A stretch of DNA of 64,000 nt, taken from Tetranychus cinnabarinus (lineage: Eukaryota > Arthropoda > Arachnida > Trombidiformes > Tetranychidae). Both the position numbers and the translations under genes were made by a program. The notes below the pieces were generated by a model. It saw only the letters and a list, made by a program, of their open reading frames with translations, made no database searches and was not told the origin of the DNA. Below are positions 24,950 to 37,498 of the stretch, in pieces (the first letter of the stretch is position 1; each line of letters opens with the position of its first letter). Location: NCBI GenBank assembly GCA_022266195.1, contig WHVY01000008.1:620001-684000 (forward strand), in the 5' to 3' direction.

Positions 24950-25260
24950 TTCAGCTGATTAAACACAGGTCATATACCATACGCCATCTATCTTATATCA
25001 ATGTAAATGTTAATTTGGCCTTTAAGATTGACCTGAAACATTCAATTTACTGTTGGAAAAGGTTAAGGTATAAACCTAAAAGTGGCATTTAACACTCTTT
25101 CAACCATTCTGGAACATTAATAATCATGTAATTACTCTTGGAAATTGTGTTATTCAATTGATTTTCACAATACCTAAGAAGGGAAAAACGTAAAGAAAAA
25201 TTGACCATTATCTGTGCATCTATGCAATACATAAAGTCATAACATGAAATTTTCGTATAA
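24950..25260. repeat. Second copy of the 9300-9560 intergenic block
   Basis: Direct, diverged copy of about 9300-9560 with the same order of anchors (TACGCCATCTAT, AAAGTGGCATT, CAACCATTCTGGA, GTGCATCTATGCAATAC). The parent has a longer stretch around GAGCCCGCTATAAC that is missing here. Confidence 0.75.
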
Positions 25261-25788
25261 AATTGTGGCTAATTTTACCCAGTCCATGATTGAACTACAT
25301 GTCCGACAAATAGTCAGAGCTAAGCCAGAATTCAAGTTACTGAGAAATTCATGTTTAATCAGGGTTGAGGGAAAATGCAGAATCAGTATTCTGTACCATT
25401 GGGTTTGGGTGAAAACTTTTTAGTTATTCAGGTTGATCGTTTACTGTCGGATTAAGATAAAAATGTGTTCGAGTAAAGAGTATGGTGATAAAATCTGGTG
25501 CCCACACATTTACAGAAGAAGACCAAAGTTTCAACTTTGAACTCAATTTTGTCAATGACTCTCCAGCAAAGAAACTTTTTAATCCAACAAATGGAATCAA
25601 TTTTATGCCTTCAATTTTGAATTTCGAGTTAACCTGATGGACTTTTAGGGACATAAGAACTGGAACCTTTTGTGTTATTAAAAAAGTTTATCAGAATGCC
25701 AGTTTTTGATAATATCGCTTTCAAAGTTCAACTTTGATTGTATTTTGTTCAGTTGTAGAACCAGATTTTATTTTATTGTTAGTTTTTC
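25261..25788. repeat. Decayed foldback-element remnants
   Basis: Contains degraded pieces of the foldback module, such as CCAAAGTTTCAACTTTGA near 25520 and AAAGTTCAACTTTGATTG near 25725, each itself partly self-complementary. No gene is supported; the minus frame at 25424-25654 is repeat sequence read by chance. Confidence 0.5.
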
Positions 25789-25952
25789 TCATCAAGTTGA
25801 AAGGTGAAACACTGAAATCAGATGACTGGTAGTGCTTAATTGATCGTTAATCATATGGCACTGATTCCCATAGATTGGACTCATATTGATCTTCAAATCT
25901 TTGGAATATATTATCGCTTTTTAATTCAATGTAAAGATCACGACCAGTAAAT
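25789..25952 (-). pseudogene. Astacin exon fragment, copy of 13254-13415
   Basis: Closely follows the catalytic exon of the astacin at 12604-14242, in the same orientation, covering its Met-turn neighbourhood. It includes AAAGGTGAAACACTGAAATC and ATCATATGGCACTGATTCCC. A short deletion removes bases present at about 13344-13350 of the parent (GGAGCGTAAC shortened to GGAC), and flanking exons are missing. It is therefore not a functional gene. Confidence 0.85.
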
Positions 25953-26340
25953 CAGCTCAGATTTGCTTCGGTATTCAGTTTAAAATACCAATAAATTATA
26001 GCCCATAATAAAATCTAATAATGGCCAATGGCCGAAATCAAGAGAATTATAAATTAAAAAAAGTGTTCGATCATTGAAGTGTACCAACAATTTTTATCGA
26101 TAGAATGCGGAAGATTTAACTGAAAATCGAACTGAAGTTTTATTTTGAACAGAAAATTTAATTTCCCAAAATAGGTGCATTTTCTGGTTATCCATCAAAA
26201 GTTGCATTCATTGAATGAGTTTCATGAACAAATCTGGTTCTATGATTAACAAAAAGCGATCTAGGTTTAACTTTGAACTCGATACCACAAATGGACTCAG
26301 TTTTTATGCCCTTACAAACCCTTAAAACTCGAAAGCATTC
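25953..26340. repeat. Foldback-element remnant C
   Basis: Starts with AAATCAGCTCAGATTT, as in the centre of element A (about 11140-11160). It continues with diverged module sequence, including ATTTTCTGGTTATCCATCAAAAG and AACAAAAAGCGAT near 26249, followed by CAGTTTTTATGCCCTTACAAACC. It joins directly to the astacin fragment, so block order differs from the parent locus. Confidence 0.65.
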
Positions 26341-28379
26341 GACAATCGACTCCTTAACCAATCGTAAAATGTTATAAGCAAAAATGATTGACTTCACAGT
26401 GAGAAGACACATTCAAAAGTCAACCAATTTTTCAGGTTAAACGGCTAATATCGGCTTAAAGCTAATTTATCACTCAACAGTTGAACCACAATTTAAAAGT
26501 ATTAGCTGTAAATTAAAGAAGGTAATCCATTTTATTAAATGCCTCAATGCAAACAGAAAAAGTGTTTTTACTTGTTAAACTTGATGCATCTTCAATGTTG
26601 AACTTTTAAAACATGCAGTTCGTTTAAGGTAAGCAAAAAGTAAGTCAAGTTAAAAAGTCAATCTCATTCAACTGTTTAATTATAATAATATTTTTTACTT
26701 TTCTGTTTGTTTGTCAATTTACCGTTAATTAGTCTGAGTGGTAACTTACCCAATCATGAATTTTTTGTTTCTTCAAAAGGCAAATGTTAAGGTGATCATT
26801 GATCATTGAACTTAATTGCGAACATCAGTACTAACAATGTCAACTCAGCCATTCATATCAACCTTATTGAGCTTCAACTTGTGACTGTAAACTCAATTGC
26901 GACTTGAGAAGCATTTTGCCTTAACAGTGATTAACTGATGTCCATCAACATTATCATCTTTGACCATTAAAATCGCCAATATTTCCAATCATCTAAAAGC
27001 TTAGGTTTACTCCCATTAGTTTAAACAGAAACCATTTCAAGATTGAAATTGGATAACAATTTTTTTCTCAACAGATTCCATTCACACTATTATTAGTTAT
27101 TATTAGCCTTTTTTAGTTGACATTGGATTCCGTCTCACCAATAGACTCAACTGTTACAATTATTCAAGTTCACATGTCCCTGATTCGCATGCAAGAACTA
27201 GGCTTATCCTTATCAAAAAGACAGCTGGAATCTTTTCTAATGAATAATCTCATTACTGTCTGAGAGTTTTGTTGTTATTGTCTGAAGCAATTAACAAGAC
27301 AAATCTCCTTTTTTCAATTATAAAGCAAAAAAATATGATGACATTTTCATTTTGAATCTAATCAGATAATCAATAAACATTTCTGGTAAATTTTTCCCAC
27401 CATAACTCACTATGAACAAACCAAAGACTGGGTGCAACCACACTTGCGAGTCTGTGGTTGATGACTTCCATGTTTACCAAAAGAAATCTTTGTATTTTTA
27501 TTGAATTAATTGTATAATAATCAGGCCACTGTCCGTGGATTAGTTCACTTCAACTTGTTTTTAATTGATCAAGTCTTCAGCAAGTTGATAGTCCGATGTT
27601 GATGATGGCGATGAGCTTGATCTACCTAAATGATAACAGAGTTGTTTAGCAACTCATTCAAAAACAGTTATCACGTTAACAGTTAACTTCTCATCATCAC
27701 CATCAATTTTCTCCTCCTTATTTTATCTTCATCTCACAATTTATCCTTAAATAAACTTCAAATTGCACATGAAGCAAACCACAAAAAAATACATTTTCAA
27801 CTAATGTTACAGTTTTAATGAAGATGGCGTGTTTAATAACATGCCCTGATGACCGGTAAATTCAAATCAACAATAACCATTATAAACTCCTATGAATGTT
27901 AATTTAATTTAATAACCAACAATCATCATTCTAATAAATCATTTTACATCAAGTATCATCAATGTATACCATTAAATTGATGAATATGATTAAAAAGGCC
28001 AGTTAAAAAAGCATAACAATCAAACAAAGAAAAGGGTCAATACTTAAGACAAGAAAATCACTTTGTTTACCCAAAAACCATTGACAACAAAAACCTTTTT
28101 CATCACACATTTTACTTTATTTTTCCTCACATCTTTTATCATCTTCAACTTATTCAGTTCTCTTGAATCTTCATCTTCAATTTAAACTAATATTTCTCTC
28201 TCTCTCTCACCATTATCATCATTATCATCAACAACTGCTTCTTCTTCATCATCACTATCATTTGAACCCGGAACAAACATCCTTTAGGCTATACTTAATA
28301 CAGCAAATACATGATTTTTCATTCTACAAAATCTTTCATTCAAGTAAAATAATCACTTAATCGCAACTTTATATCTCCT

Positions 28380-28419
<40 letters not shown>

Positions 28420-28590
28420 AATTCACCTTCATCATCAACATCTTCTTCAGCATATTGTAAACAAAAATATTTTTGCTGATGATAGAGAGAGTCAGGTTAT
28501 TTGTGATTAAGACACTCCGGTTCCGCCTTATACCTTAATCACAAATAATCAAGTATTGTCATGCTCTTCATCTGTTTATAGCTTGGTGAA

Positions 28591-28622
<32 letters not shown>

Positions 28623-30172
28623 CGATAATGATGGCGATAGTGATGGCGATGGTGAAGATGAAAAAACAATGTTTAAACATCGTATTAACTGATGACCAGT
28701 TTTTGTGTTTCCAGCACCGAACCAGCTATAAATAAATATAAAATAAATGTAAATCAAAGGTATATATATATATATCAAAATATATATTAATAAACAAATA
28801 GTAACGTCAGCAAATATACCTTAAAGGATGATGTAATATTAACATATTTTAAATATTATCAGTATATAAATACAAAAAATAATGTATATATATATGTATA
28901 TTTATATACTGATCTTATGAAATCTATAAATATTATTATATTATATATTATCATCATTATATTTTCATGATATTTTGTACAAACAGATTTTGTTTCATTT
29001 TCATCTGCCTGTGGTTATCATCAATATTTGTCGGGGTCAATCCTTTACGATAATGAGAAGACAATACAATTTTTGCTAAACTACGAGCCACAGTAAATAC
29101 ATAGACATTTCCTATTATGTTACAATTGAATTGCAAACTTGATGATAACTACAGGCAACTCTTATTCAGTTTTCAGAATCTTGTTAATGTATATTTTTCA
29201 ACTGGTCAAGATAACTTGCAACATTTTATTTTTTGTTGGTTTCATGTGTGTGTGTTTTTGTATGCATATATATACATATAATAAATATGTTTAAATATTA
29301 TATATATATATGTATATATTTATATTATGTGAACTGATTGACAATTGACTGTCTACAATTTTGAAGGTAAAGGGTGGGAAGGAGTTCATTCTGCTTCAAG
29401 AATTGATCAATTGTTGTTGTCGTTGACATATATAAATGTTTGATGTTGTTGGTTGCCTTTATCCGTTTCAATGGATGTCTGTACAATTTTTGATTTCTTG
29501 TTTTTTTCGTTGATATTCTCATGCTGGTTGAAACAATTGGTTTTGTTGGAAGTTGAAGTTGCTTAACAAATAAATAGATTATTTTCTTGTAATACAATTA
29601 ACATAATTCTTTGTCGATTTTCTTGATTTAGCGTGAAAAATTAATAAATCCTCTTTGATTTCAATTTTTGATTTTTTTATATATATTTATAATTAACTTT
29701 AGTTTGTTTTGTAAAGATGAAAATGATGAAATGTTGTAGTTGCATTTCTGGTGTGGATGGCGTAAATCGATGAGGTGAGTGTTTGTTAAAGATGATAGTG
29801 GATGATGATAAAGATGAATGTATACTTGAATGGATGTTTTGTGTGAATGTAAATGTGATCACTATAATAAGGTAGATTTTTTATGAGGACGTGTGATGAA
29901 TGGTGAGTGAAATATAGCTCAATTTTTGCTTTCTTAAAACAATATACATATGTATTTGTATGTATAGATTTCCAACACTCTTTTAAATCTATGAAAAAAT
30001 CTCATTGCAAAAAAAAATTCACAGCTTTTAAATTTTAAATCAACTATAATAAAACAATATCACCAACTCTCTGACTAATATCAGAGGAAAGAAAGAGAGA
30101 GAAGAGAAAAGTAAAAGAGAGGAAGAGAAGAAGAAGAAAAAAATAGAGATGAAAAGGTTGTCACTATAATTA
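26341..30172. other. Gene-poor region with simple repeats
   Basis: I found no supported gene. A CT microsatellite spans about 28384-28416, GAT/GGT triplets span about 28587-28660, and TA-rich tracts lie near 28758-28780, 28885-28900 and 29265-29330. One plus-strand stretch, 28560-28694, resembles a terminal exon (see findings). GA-rich sequence at 30085-30150 is probably the HMGR 3' UTR. Confidence 0.45.
28384..28416. repeat. CT dinucleotide microsatellite
   Basis: Uninterrupted alternating C and T over about 33 bases, probably length-variable between individuals. Confidence 0.95.
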
Positions 30173-32433
30173 TTACTGTGGCTGGCATTGGGTCAAAAAT
30201 TGTGAAGTTGATCTTAACACAGCATGTGAAGACAGAGGAGATAATGATGAGGCATTGATTGAAATAGTTGAACGATTATGTTTCATGTGTGATTTTACTA
30301 GATGACCCGCTGCCAACGCGGATAGTAATGAAAGCTCAGCTGCTAACACAGTGCCGCAAACGATGCGAGCAAAATCTTGAGAATTACGACCTGGTTCTTC
30401 TACACAAGACCCACGTACACCCAAAAGCTGTAGAAAGATGGGAAAAGAGAAGATGATAAAATGAAATTAACATTGAAAAGTCATGCTTGAAAATGCCTGA
30501 CTTGACTTTGAAACAAAAAAGATTGACTTTGCAACTCACATCAAGGCATGATGCTTGTGGCGGCAGAATTGTTCCTCCACCAATGGTTCCTAGCTCCAAT
30601 GAAGGCATGGTACATGAAATGTAAAGGTTTTCTTCACCTTTTTTATTAATGGTGGACTCAATTAAAGTAATACAATTTGAGCTACCGATACTTTGGGCAG
30701 GATCCTGGAGAGATAGTGTTCAAGAGAAGTAAATAAAAGATTAATGATTGTGTTTAACTGTAAATTAATGATACTTAATGATACTCTTTTAATCTACAAG
30801 TGATTTGAAGAAGAAGAAAAAAAATGAAAGAATAGTCTCTTACCTGGCCCGTAGCAATATACATAGCTGCAACAATATTAGCTGCATGAGCATTAAAACC
30901 ACCAATGGTACCTGAAACTGCTGAGCCAATCAAATTTTTACTAATATTGACTTGAACAAGAGACTGGACATTGGTTTTGAGGACATCACGAACAATTTTA
31001 CCAGGAATTTCAGCTTCACATACAACTGATTTACCTCTACCTTCGATCCAATTAACAGCAGAAGGCTTTTTGTCGGAACAAAAGTTACCACTGAGTACAT
31101 TCATTTCCATATCTGGAAAATATTCTTTTAATTTCATAATTGCAAGCTCAGCTCCCTTGGAGATCATATTCATTCCCATGGCATCACCTGTGGTTGCACT
31201 GAATCTGAAATACACATAAGGTCCAGCAATACGGGTTAAAACTCGGTCAAGACGAGCAAACCGTGAGGTTGAATCAAAGCTTTCTTTGATAATAGCAAAA
31301 TTATCCTCTTGTTGAATCCATCTCATAGCTGCTGCAGCTCTCATTGCGTTAGGAAATTTAACACAAGGTGCACGAGTCATACCATCACCAACAATGGCAC
31401 TTCGCACTCCTCCGGATAACATTAAGGCTCGGCAACCTCGATTTGTACTGGCAATCAGGCAACCCTCAGTGGTGGCCATTGGTATGTGAAACTTTTTATC
31501 ATCCAATAAAAGTGGTCCAGCAACACCTAAAGGGATTGGCATATAACCGATAACATTTTCACAGCAAGCACCTAAAACATACTTGTAATCATAATTGGTA
31601 AATGGTAAGTTTTCAAGAATGGAAGTGCACTTTGAGTCTCGAGCAACGATGGCTCGACGAATTTTGACACCCCGTTCTGGATCATCTAAAAGTATCTCTA
31701 ATTTATATTGGGGAACTATCTTAGAGTCAACAAGTAAAATTATTTCAGCCTCAGTCATTGTTTTAAGACCTTCATCAGACTTAAGGAGGGCAATTAATTC
31801 ACTCAATGGACGAGGTTTAGTTTTCTTTTCACTTAACGGTCGTTGATTACGTTCAACCCCTGGATCACTGTCTGATAAAGATATTAGATCATCACACGAA
31901 TCTGAGAGTGAATCATCTCCTAGAAAAAACGATGGACTATTTTTTCCATCGGCACTTAATCGGCTGGGTCGTCGCTTTTTATTTTCAACAATAACACTTT
32001 CCGTATCGGAATCTTGTTGAACAACAATATTATTTGGTGTAAGTGCCCGTTCACGTTCATGTTCAACAGCTTCACAAGTTTCAGGAGTTTGAGTAAAAAT
32101 TTGATGAGTCTCACTATCAATTTGAGTCTCATCTGAAGTAATTTTTACTTCAATCTCCTGTAAAAGGGCTTTCAAGTTGTGATGTGAGGTTTCATCCTCA
32201 TTATCAGATGACTTTTGTAGAATTTCTTGTTTAGGTTGGTGTCCCTTAAAAGATGTGGACCTTTTAAAGGCCAGGAAAAATGTGGCAAACATTGAGAGGA
32301 TCACAATGAACCCAAAAAAGAGTAAAAGACTAATCCTTATAATTGAAACGTCTCGAGTGTACCCTAAATTGGTGGGTAAATAAAGGATCGTACACAAGAG
32401 AAGAGCTTTAATCAAATGACCAAACCAAGCCAT
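30173..32433 (-). CDS. Hmgcr: HMG-CoA reductase with reduced membrane domain
   Basis: NADPH-dependent reductase making mevalonate for isoprenoids; in arthropods this feeds juvenile-hormone-type products, dolichol and prenylation. Three exons: 30844-32433, 30540-30704 and 30173-30427, 669 residues. The ATG at 32433 sits in CACCATGG, and an in-frame stop lies upstream. The N-terminus has only two hydrophobic segments (about residues 7-24 and 34-56). A Ser/Asp-rich linker follows, then a full catalytic domain: ENVIGYMPIPLGVAGP, the Glu in TTEGCLIAS (about 317), the Lys in CSDKKPSAVNW (about 452), GTIGGGTILPP, and the catalytic His in SHMKHNRS (about 632). The AMPK-type Ser after that His is kept. 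The usual multi-pass sterol-sensing region is not visible. ER anchoring is inferred. Confidence 0.96.
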
Positions 32434-34957
32434 GGTGAAAGAATACAATGTTTCGACTCCGGACGTGGCTGTAACACAGATTATTTATAACAAAGACATA
32501 TATACCTTTTTATAATATGTTTTTACTTTGACATCACTGACATGAAAGTGTACTAATGCTTAAAAAACAGCCTCACACGATCTCAAAGTAAATAGGTTAG
32601 TCGGTTTTAACTTCACAACAGTATAACCAGGTATAGAGAGAGAGATAGAGAGAGAGATGGAGATAGAAAGAGAGAGAAAGAGAGAAGCAGAGAAACTAAA
32701 AAAGGTTGGTCTTTAAATTGTTGCAATACAGAGAAGCGCCAAAATTGAATACCAACACATAATTAAATATAAATAAAAATATATTTATTTCAAACTAATC
32801 ATGACGAATAATCATGATGTTGAAGTTGAACAAGAAAATGAAAGTTTAATTGAATTGGTGACGTTGATAGATGTGATTAAAAACTGATTTTCTGATGGAC
32901 TTTTATCACTTCTTTTTTTTTCATTTAACTTTCAATTTTCTGGTTTTTTCAACTAATAAACGTTTATGGATATCAATTACAATTTTTGCTTAAAATCACT
33001 CCAATCAAAGAAGATGATTAATGTGATAATATAATGGCCTAAAGATGAGCCTTTATGGTTTATTAAATCACATTATTTACAATACTTAATTACAGAGTCA
33101 CTTTCATCTTTGCCTCTCATCTTTCTTGCAAATTAAAATCGTCAATCTCTCAAGTGAAAGTAAATTGTAAATATTAATTGTAATTGTAAGATAATTTTTT
33201 AATTCACTTTCATCAAGTATCATCAATTGATCACGACAACTCAATAATATTGCATTAATATCATCAATAAATAAGCATAACATTGAAAGGCTCATAAGGA
33301 TCATAACGGTATAAGTATTTGCTAAACATAACATTTCCTTGATATTTTAATTTCTCAATATTCATATCGTTTTGATCAACGTCAATTATTTAATTGTTAT
33401 TCAATTAACTCAATTAGCTCAATCAATTAATTAGACTAAACATGAATTATCTCAATAACAAACATTACTTCAATATTTTCCTTGAAAACATTCAATTTGC
33501 AAGAAAGCTTTCAAGTCTAGTAGATTGAGTTTGATATGAAAATTTTTTTAATAATTTTTCACATTGAATTTCAATTATCATTTAAATTTCAATCATTTGC
33601 AAGTACAATTAATTTAAATCGAGTTAAATTTAGACCTTTGAAGATCATTTTGTTGATTGTTTGCTTGGTTTAACCAGATTTTTGTTTTTGGGTTGCTTTG
33701 GATTTTCTGGTTTGACAAATTTGTCCACTGATTTAACATTAATTATCCTAATTTCAAAGCTATTTTTGACTGTCATCTATTATGGGAATGAAAGAGTTTG
33801 ACAAATTAACCTATCAATAGTCAAACAAGGAAATTTGAAATATAATTGTTGATTATTTAAAGTAACGTCCACAATTGTAATTGATTTTGTCTTTTCAATT
33901 TCCCATAACTGTAAATAGCTTCCATTATAATAGTTGCATGTTAATCAACATTATTTACATTGTATTTGCTATTTTTGTTGACTTCAAGAGTTTAACTTAA
34001 TTGGTTTTTAACAGTAAAAAATTAGATGTTAATACCAGAATTGGCATCAGAAATTCAAAGGATGGTAAGGAATTAACTGGTAGGTGATTAGCTGTCTTTT
34101 GTGAGTGTTAAACTAGGCCTTAATTGGATTCAGAAAATTTTGCTTATTTCGTTTCTTGTTGGTTTCCAATGGTATTTTCCGATTTTTCAAGACTGCCAAT
34201 GGTCTTGATAAGGCTTGGTGTTGATAGCTTTAGTTATCATCTTAATTCCCTCCATTGAGTTGATCTCTAATGAAGGCTGATTCCGAGTCTTTTCACTATT
34301 TGTTTAATGCTTTGAACCAGCTTTGTAAATGTGCTAAATATTGGGTTGAATTTGTGATCTTTGGTAAGTAAGGGAAGTTTTGTTTAATTCAGGAGAGGGT
34401 TTTCGGGATAGTCAGTTAACTGCTTTCAAATTCATAATGATATTTGCTCAGATTGATTGTGAGGGAAAGATTGAGGAATAAGTTCTTTTGCTTGAATTGA
34501 ATTCAAGATTCTGGTTGGAAAGTGTTTTCTGTAGGAAAAATTACTTATCTTGATTATTTTGGGCACAAATAGAAATGAAAAAATTTGATGGAATTACTAG
34601 ATGCATAGAGTATTAATGCGTAAATTAAAAAACAAAAATTAAATTTATTTTGCAAGTTGATTAAAAATGAAACTTAGTTTCAATCGTAGAAGATAGCGCC
34701 ATCTTTAGTGCGAAAAAAGTAGTGCACGATTTTTTGATTTTTCATGATGCAATGTTACGCTTGTTGTATTTCATAAAACTTGTATTTTTCATTTCTTTTA
34801 ATTCAATCAATCTATTATTCTGTTAATTTATTTTTTGTCTACCTATGGTATTTAACTTATTGAATTTGATTTATTTATTTTTCTAAATACTGAAGATTTT
34901 TAGTCTCGTTTTGAGTTTCGATTCAATCTATCTGACACTTTCTTTATGTATTTCCCA
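32434..34957. other. Intergenic: HMGR upstream, astacin 2 downstream
   Basis: Contains a GA-rich repeat at about 32634-32692, then AT-rich DNA without credible exons. I looked on the minus strand for missing HMGR membrane segments and found none. The frame at 33104-33334 is not a sterol-sensing domain and has no matching splice sites. Confidence 0.5.
32506..32514 (-). promoter_or_regulatory. TATA box for HMG-CoA reductase
   Basis: On the minus strand this reads TATAAAAAG, 73-81 bases upstream of the HMGR ATG. That leaves room for a start site near 32480 and a short leader. A nearby TTACAG could instead be a splice acceptor of a 5' intron, so the assignment is not certain. Confidence 0.55.
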
Positions 34958-37498
34958 TCAGTTTTGATTTAAAGGTTTTGTTGTTTGAGTGTTGGGTTCA
35001 TCTTGACCTAAAAGACCGATCAATGAAGGTCTGGGTCGGAGAAAGGATGATATAAGAGATGAACCTCTATTACCATTGTTATTGTTACCACCAGGTCTGA
35101 TTGTGTCAATTATTGAGCTACCTGGAAAACGACCACCAAAAATGGATGATATACCAGAACCAATGTTTCCAATGTTGCCTCCACCAAATGGTCGGTTTGC
35201 TGAGGTTGTTTCATATCCAGAGCTTGGCCTGTTATTACCAAAATTGCCATAATCTGGCCGAGATTGTCCATAAGGTCGATAAGTAGATGTATAGCTTGGT
35301 CGATGTGTATATCCATTTTCAGTTTCTTTATATGGACGATATGTTGTTGAATGGCCAAAACCTTTAAAATTGTTAAGGATATAAAAAGCATATTTTGTCA
35401 TTTCCAGTTATCGTAACAATATAATTTGATCTAACCTGATGGACGATGAGTTGAAAATCTTGATCCACCACCAGAGCCAATTTCATAAGATTCAGAATCA
35501 GGATCAATGGTTGACGGTCTGAAGCCATTTGTTCCTATTATATCTGTTGGTCTTGATGTTATCGGACGATGACCATGACCATGACCTGGCCTGTAATCAC
35601 CATCTATATCAGGTCTGTTTGAAGGTCTGTAACCTGATGAAGGACGATGGGTTGAAGTGAAACCACCAAGAAGTCCATCAATGATTGAAGGTCTATAAGT
35701 GCTTGAAATGAAACCATTTCCTGGTCTGTAGCCGGATCCAAATCCAGGTCTTTCTTGTTTATTCACAGATCCTGAGTCAGGTCTAACTAAAGAATCAATT
35801 CCTGGTCGTTCTCTGTTCGGTCGATTTCCAAATTGTGACTCGGGTCGATAGCGATCAGTTGAATCAAAACCTTGTTTTCCATTACATCTAAACGATAATT
35901 AGATACAGTGTAAATGGTTACAATTTCACAGCAAATTAAGATGATTTAACTCGATTACCTGTAAAGTTTATTGATCTTTTCCAAATCAATTCGACTGAAG
36001 CCAACTCTTTGACCAATATCTGCTCCTCTTTCAATCGGTTCAATTGTCGGCCCATTTCCATTAGTAAATGCTGTGGGACCATAATGAAGTACACTTCCAT
36101 AATCATATGGTACATTTAGAGTTGTTATCTCTTCTACTGAATATTTACGGAAATTTGTCTCCAATCCTGTTATAATAAAAGATAACCAAATCAATATGGA
36201 TTTGTGCAAGCAAACAAAAAACAGGACCAATTACCTCTTCTAATATTTTGATAATTAACCCTAATATAACGATCTCTGTCAGTTCTACTTTGTTCATGTA
36301 CAAAACCCAAAGCGTGCATCAACTCATGTTCAACAATACCAACAGTGACACAACCTTGGCCCAAAGTGACTTGCTGTTGACCGCCAGTCATTCCAACTCT
36401 TGATGAACAACCAGAACCACGGACTAGATGAATATAATTGGGCTCTGAACCATCATATGGTTCAAATCGGACACATGTTTTGGAATGGTATTCATCAATG
36501 GCTCGAGCAATCACCGATCTCTCCTCACCGTTGAAATCTTTAGATATGACATAAGGAACTCTACCATTAGGCCAATGAGAACCAGGATTTCGTATGGCAT
36601 TTTTTTCCGTCTACGTAAATTACAATGGATAATAATGATTTATTGGCAACAATTCAGACAGAATTGACTTTTGTGATAGTTAAAGTTGCGATAGAAAAGG
36701 CAATCTTGATTCGTAAAGATCAATAATCAAGCAAATAATCAAGACTGTTCCCAAGTTTCCATCAAAAGTGATGTACTTGATTTCAATAATTAAAGTGAAA
36801 CGTTTCAACTGACCAGATATAAAAGTCAACCTTTTCTGGTTTACAAATCACTTTTACTCAGTGAAACTTGTTGATGAGTGGATCATCTTTTTTCAACACT
36901 TTTACTTTCAACTTAAATTGATTGACTTGTGAGAGGGTCAGCTAATCATTTGGATGAACAAAACTTGTATAATTACCGTTGCATTGGCTAAAAGATCATC
37001 AGCAATATCACCTTCAAATAATTTGCTAGAATAGAGAATTTTATCGTCAATTGCGAATAATCGATCATCTAATTGTTTCGCTCGATCAAAATCATCTTTA
37101 GATAATGGATGTTTCATATCTTCAGCAATTCCACCTCTAACCTTTAATCAAAATGTTTAATCCATCAATTGACCCAAAGAAAGAAGAAGGAGAAGAAATG
37201 GAGAAATCAATTAATAAAGTCAATTGGATTGTTAATTGAAAGTCACATAAAGACAGTCACTTACATTACGATTGGAATCGCGATTGTTTGAAGGTTTAAA
37301 CTGATTTTCCCTTTGATTATCATGAGGATTGTTGCGGTCATTGTTGTTGCGATCATTGTTGTTGTTACGATCATTATTATGATTGTTTTGATGGTTTCTG
37401 TGGCTGTTTTGATTTCGATCCCAACGATCAGCACAAATTGAATTAATAATAACAAAATGAATACAAAAATAAAAGCAAATTCTTGTGATTGGAATCAT
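34958..37498 (-). CDS. Secreted astacin metallopeptidase with Asn-rich pro-region and Arg-Pro-rich tail
   Basis: Six exons: 37265-37498, 36977-37141, 36235-36610, 35959-36166, 35436-35887 and 34958-35361, 612 residues. A signal peptide is followed by an Asn/Arg/His-rich low-complexity stretch. The pro-region contains FEGD, the FxGD aspartate switch that keeps astacins latent. The mature enzyme should begin near AIRNPGSHWPNGRVPYVI. The zinc motif HELMHALGFVHEQSRTDRDRY is canonical. The Met-turn reads YGSVLHYGP, with Leu in place of the near-invariant Met. The catalytic domain ends at INKLYRC. About 285 residues of tail follow, rich in Tyr-Arg-Pro and His-Arg-Pro repeats and then Gly/Asn, with no EGF or CUB domain. 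Extracellular proteolysis, perhaps in cuticle or gut, is inference. Confidence 0.93.

Noticed and set aside
25424..25654. Minus-strand 76-residue frame
   Set aside because: It lies in decayed foldback modules and has no conserved features.
28163..28360. Plus-strand His/Leu/Tyr-rich frame
   Set aside because: Encoded by CAT/CTT simple sequence next to a microsatellite; not coding in character.
33104..33334. Minus-strand frame with hydrophobic N-terminus upstream of HMGR, considered as a membrane exon
   Set aside because: The sequence does not resemble a sterol-sensing domain, and no donor joins it in frame to the HMGR start.
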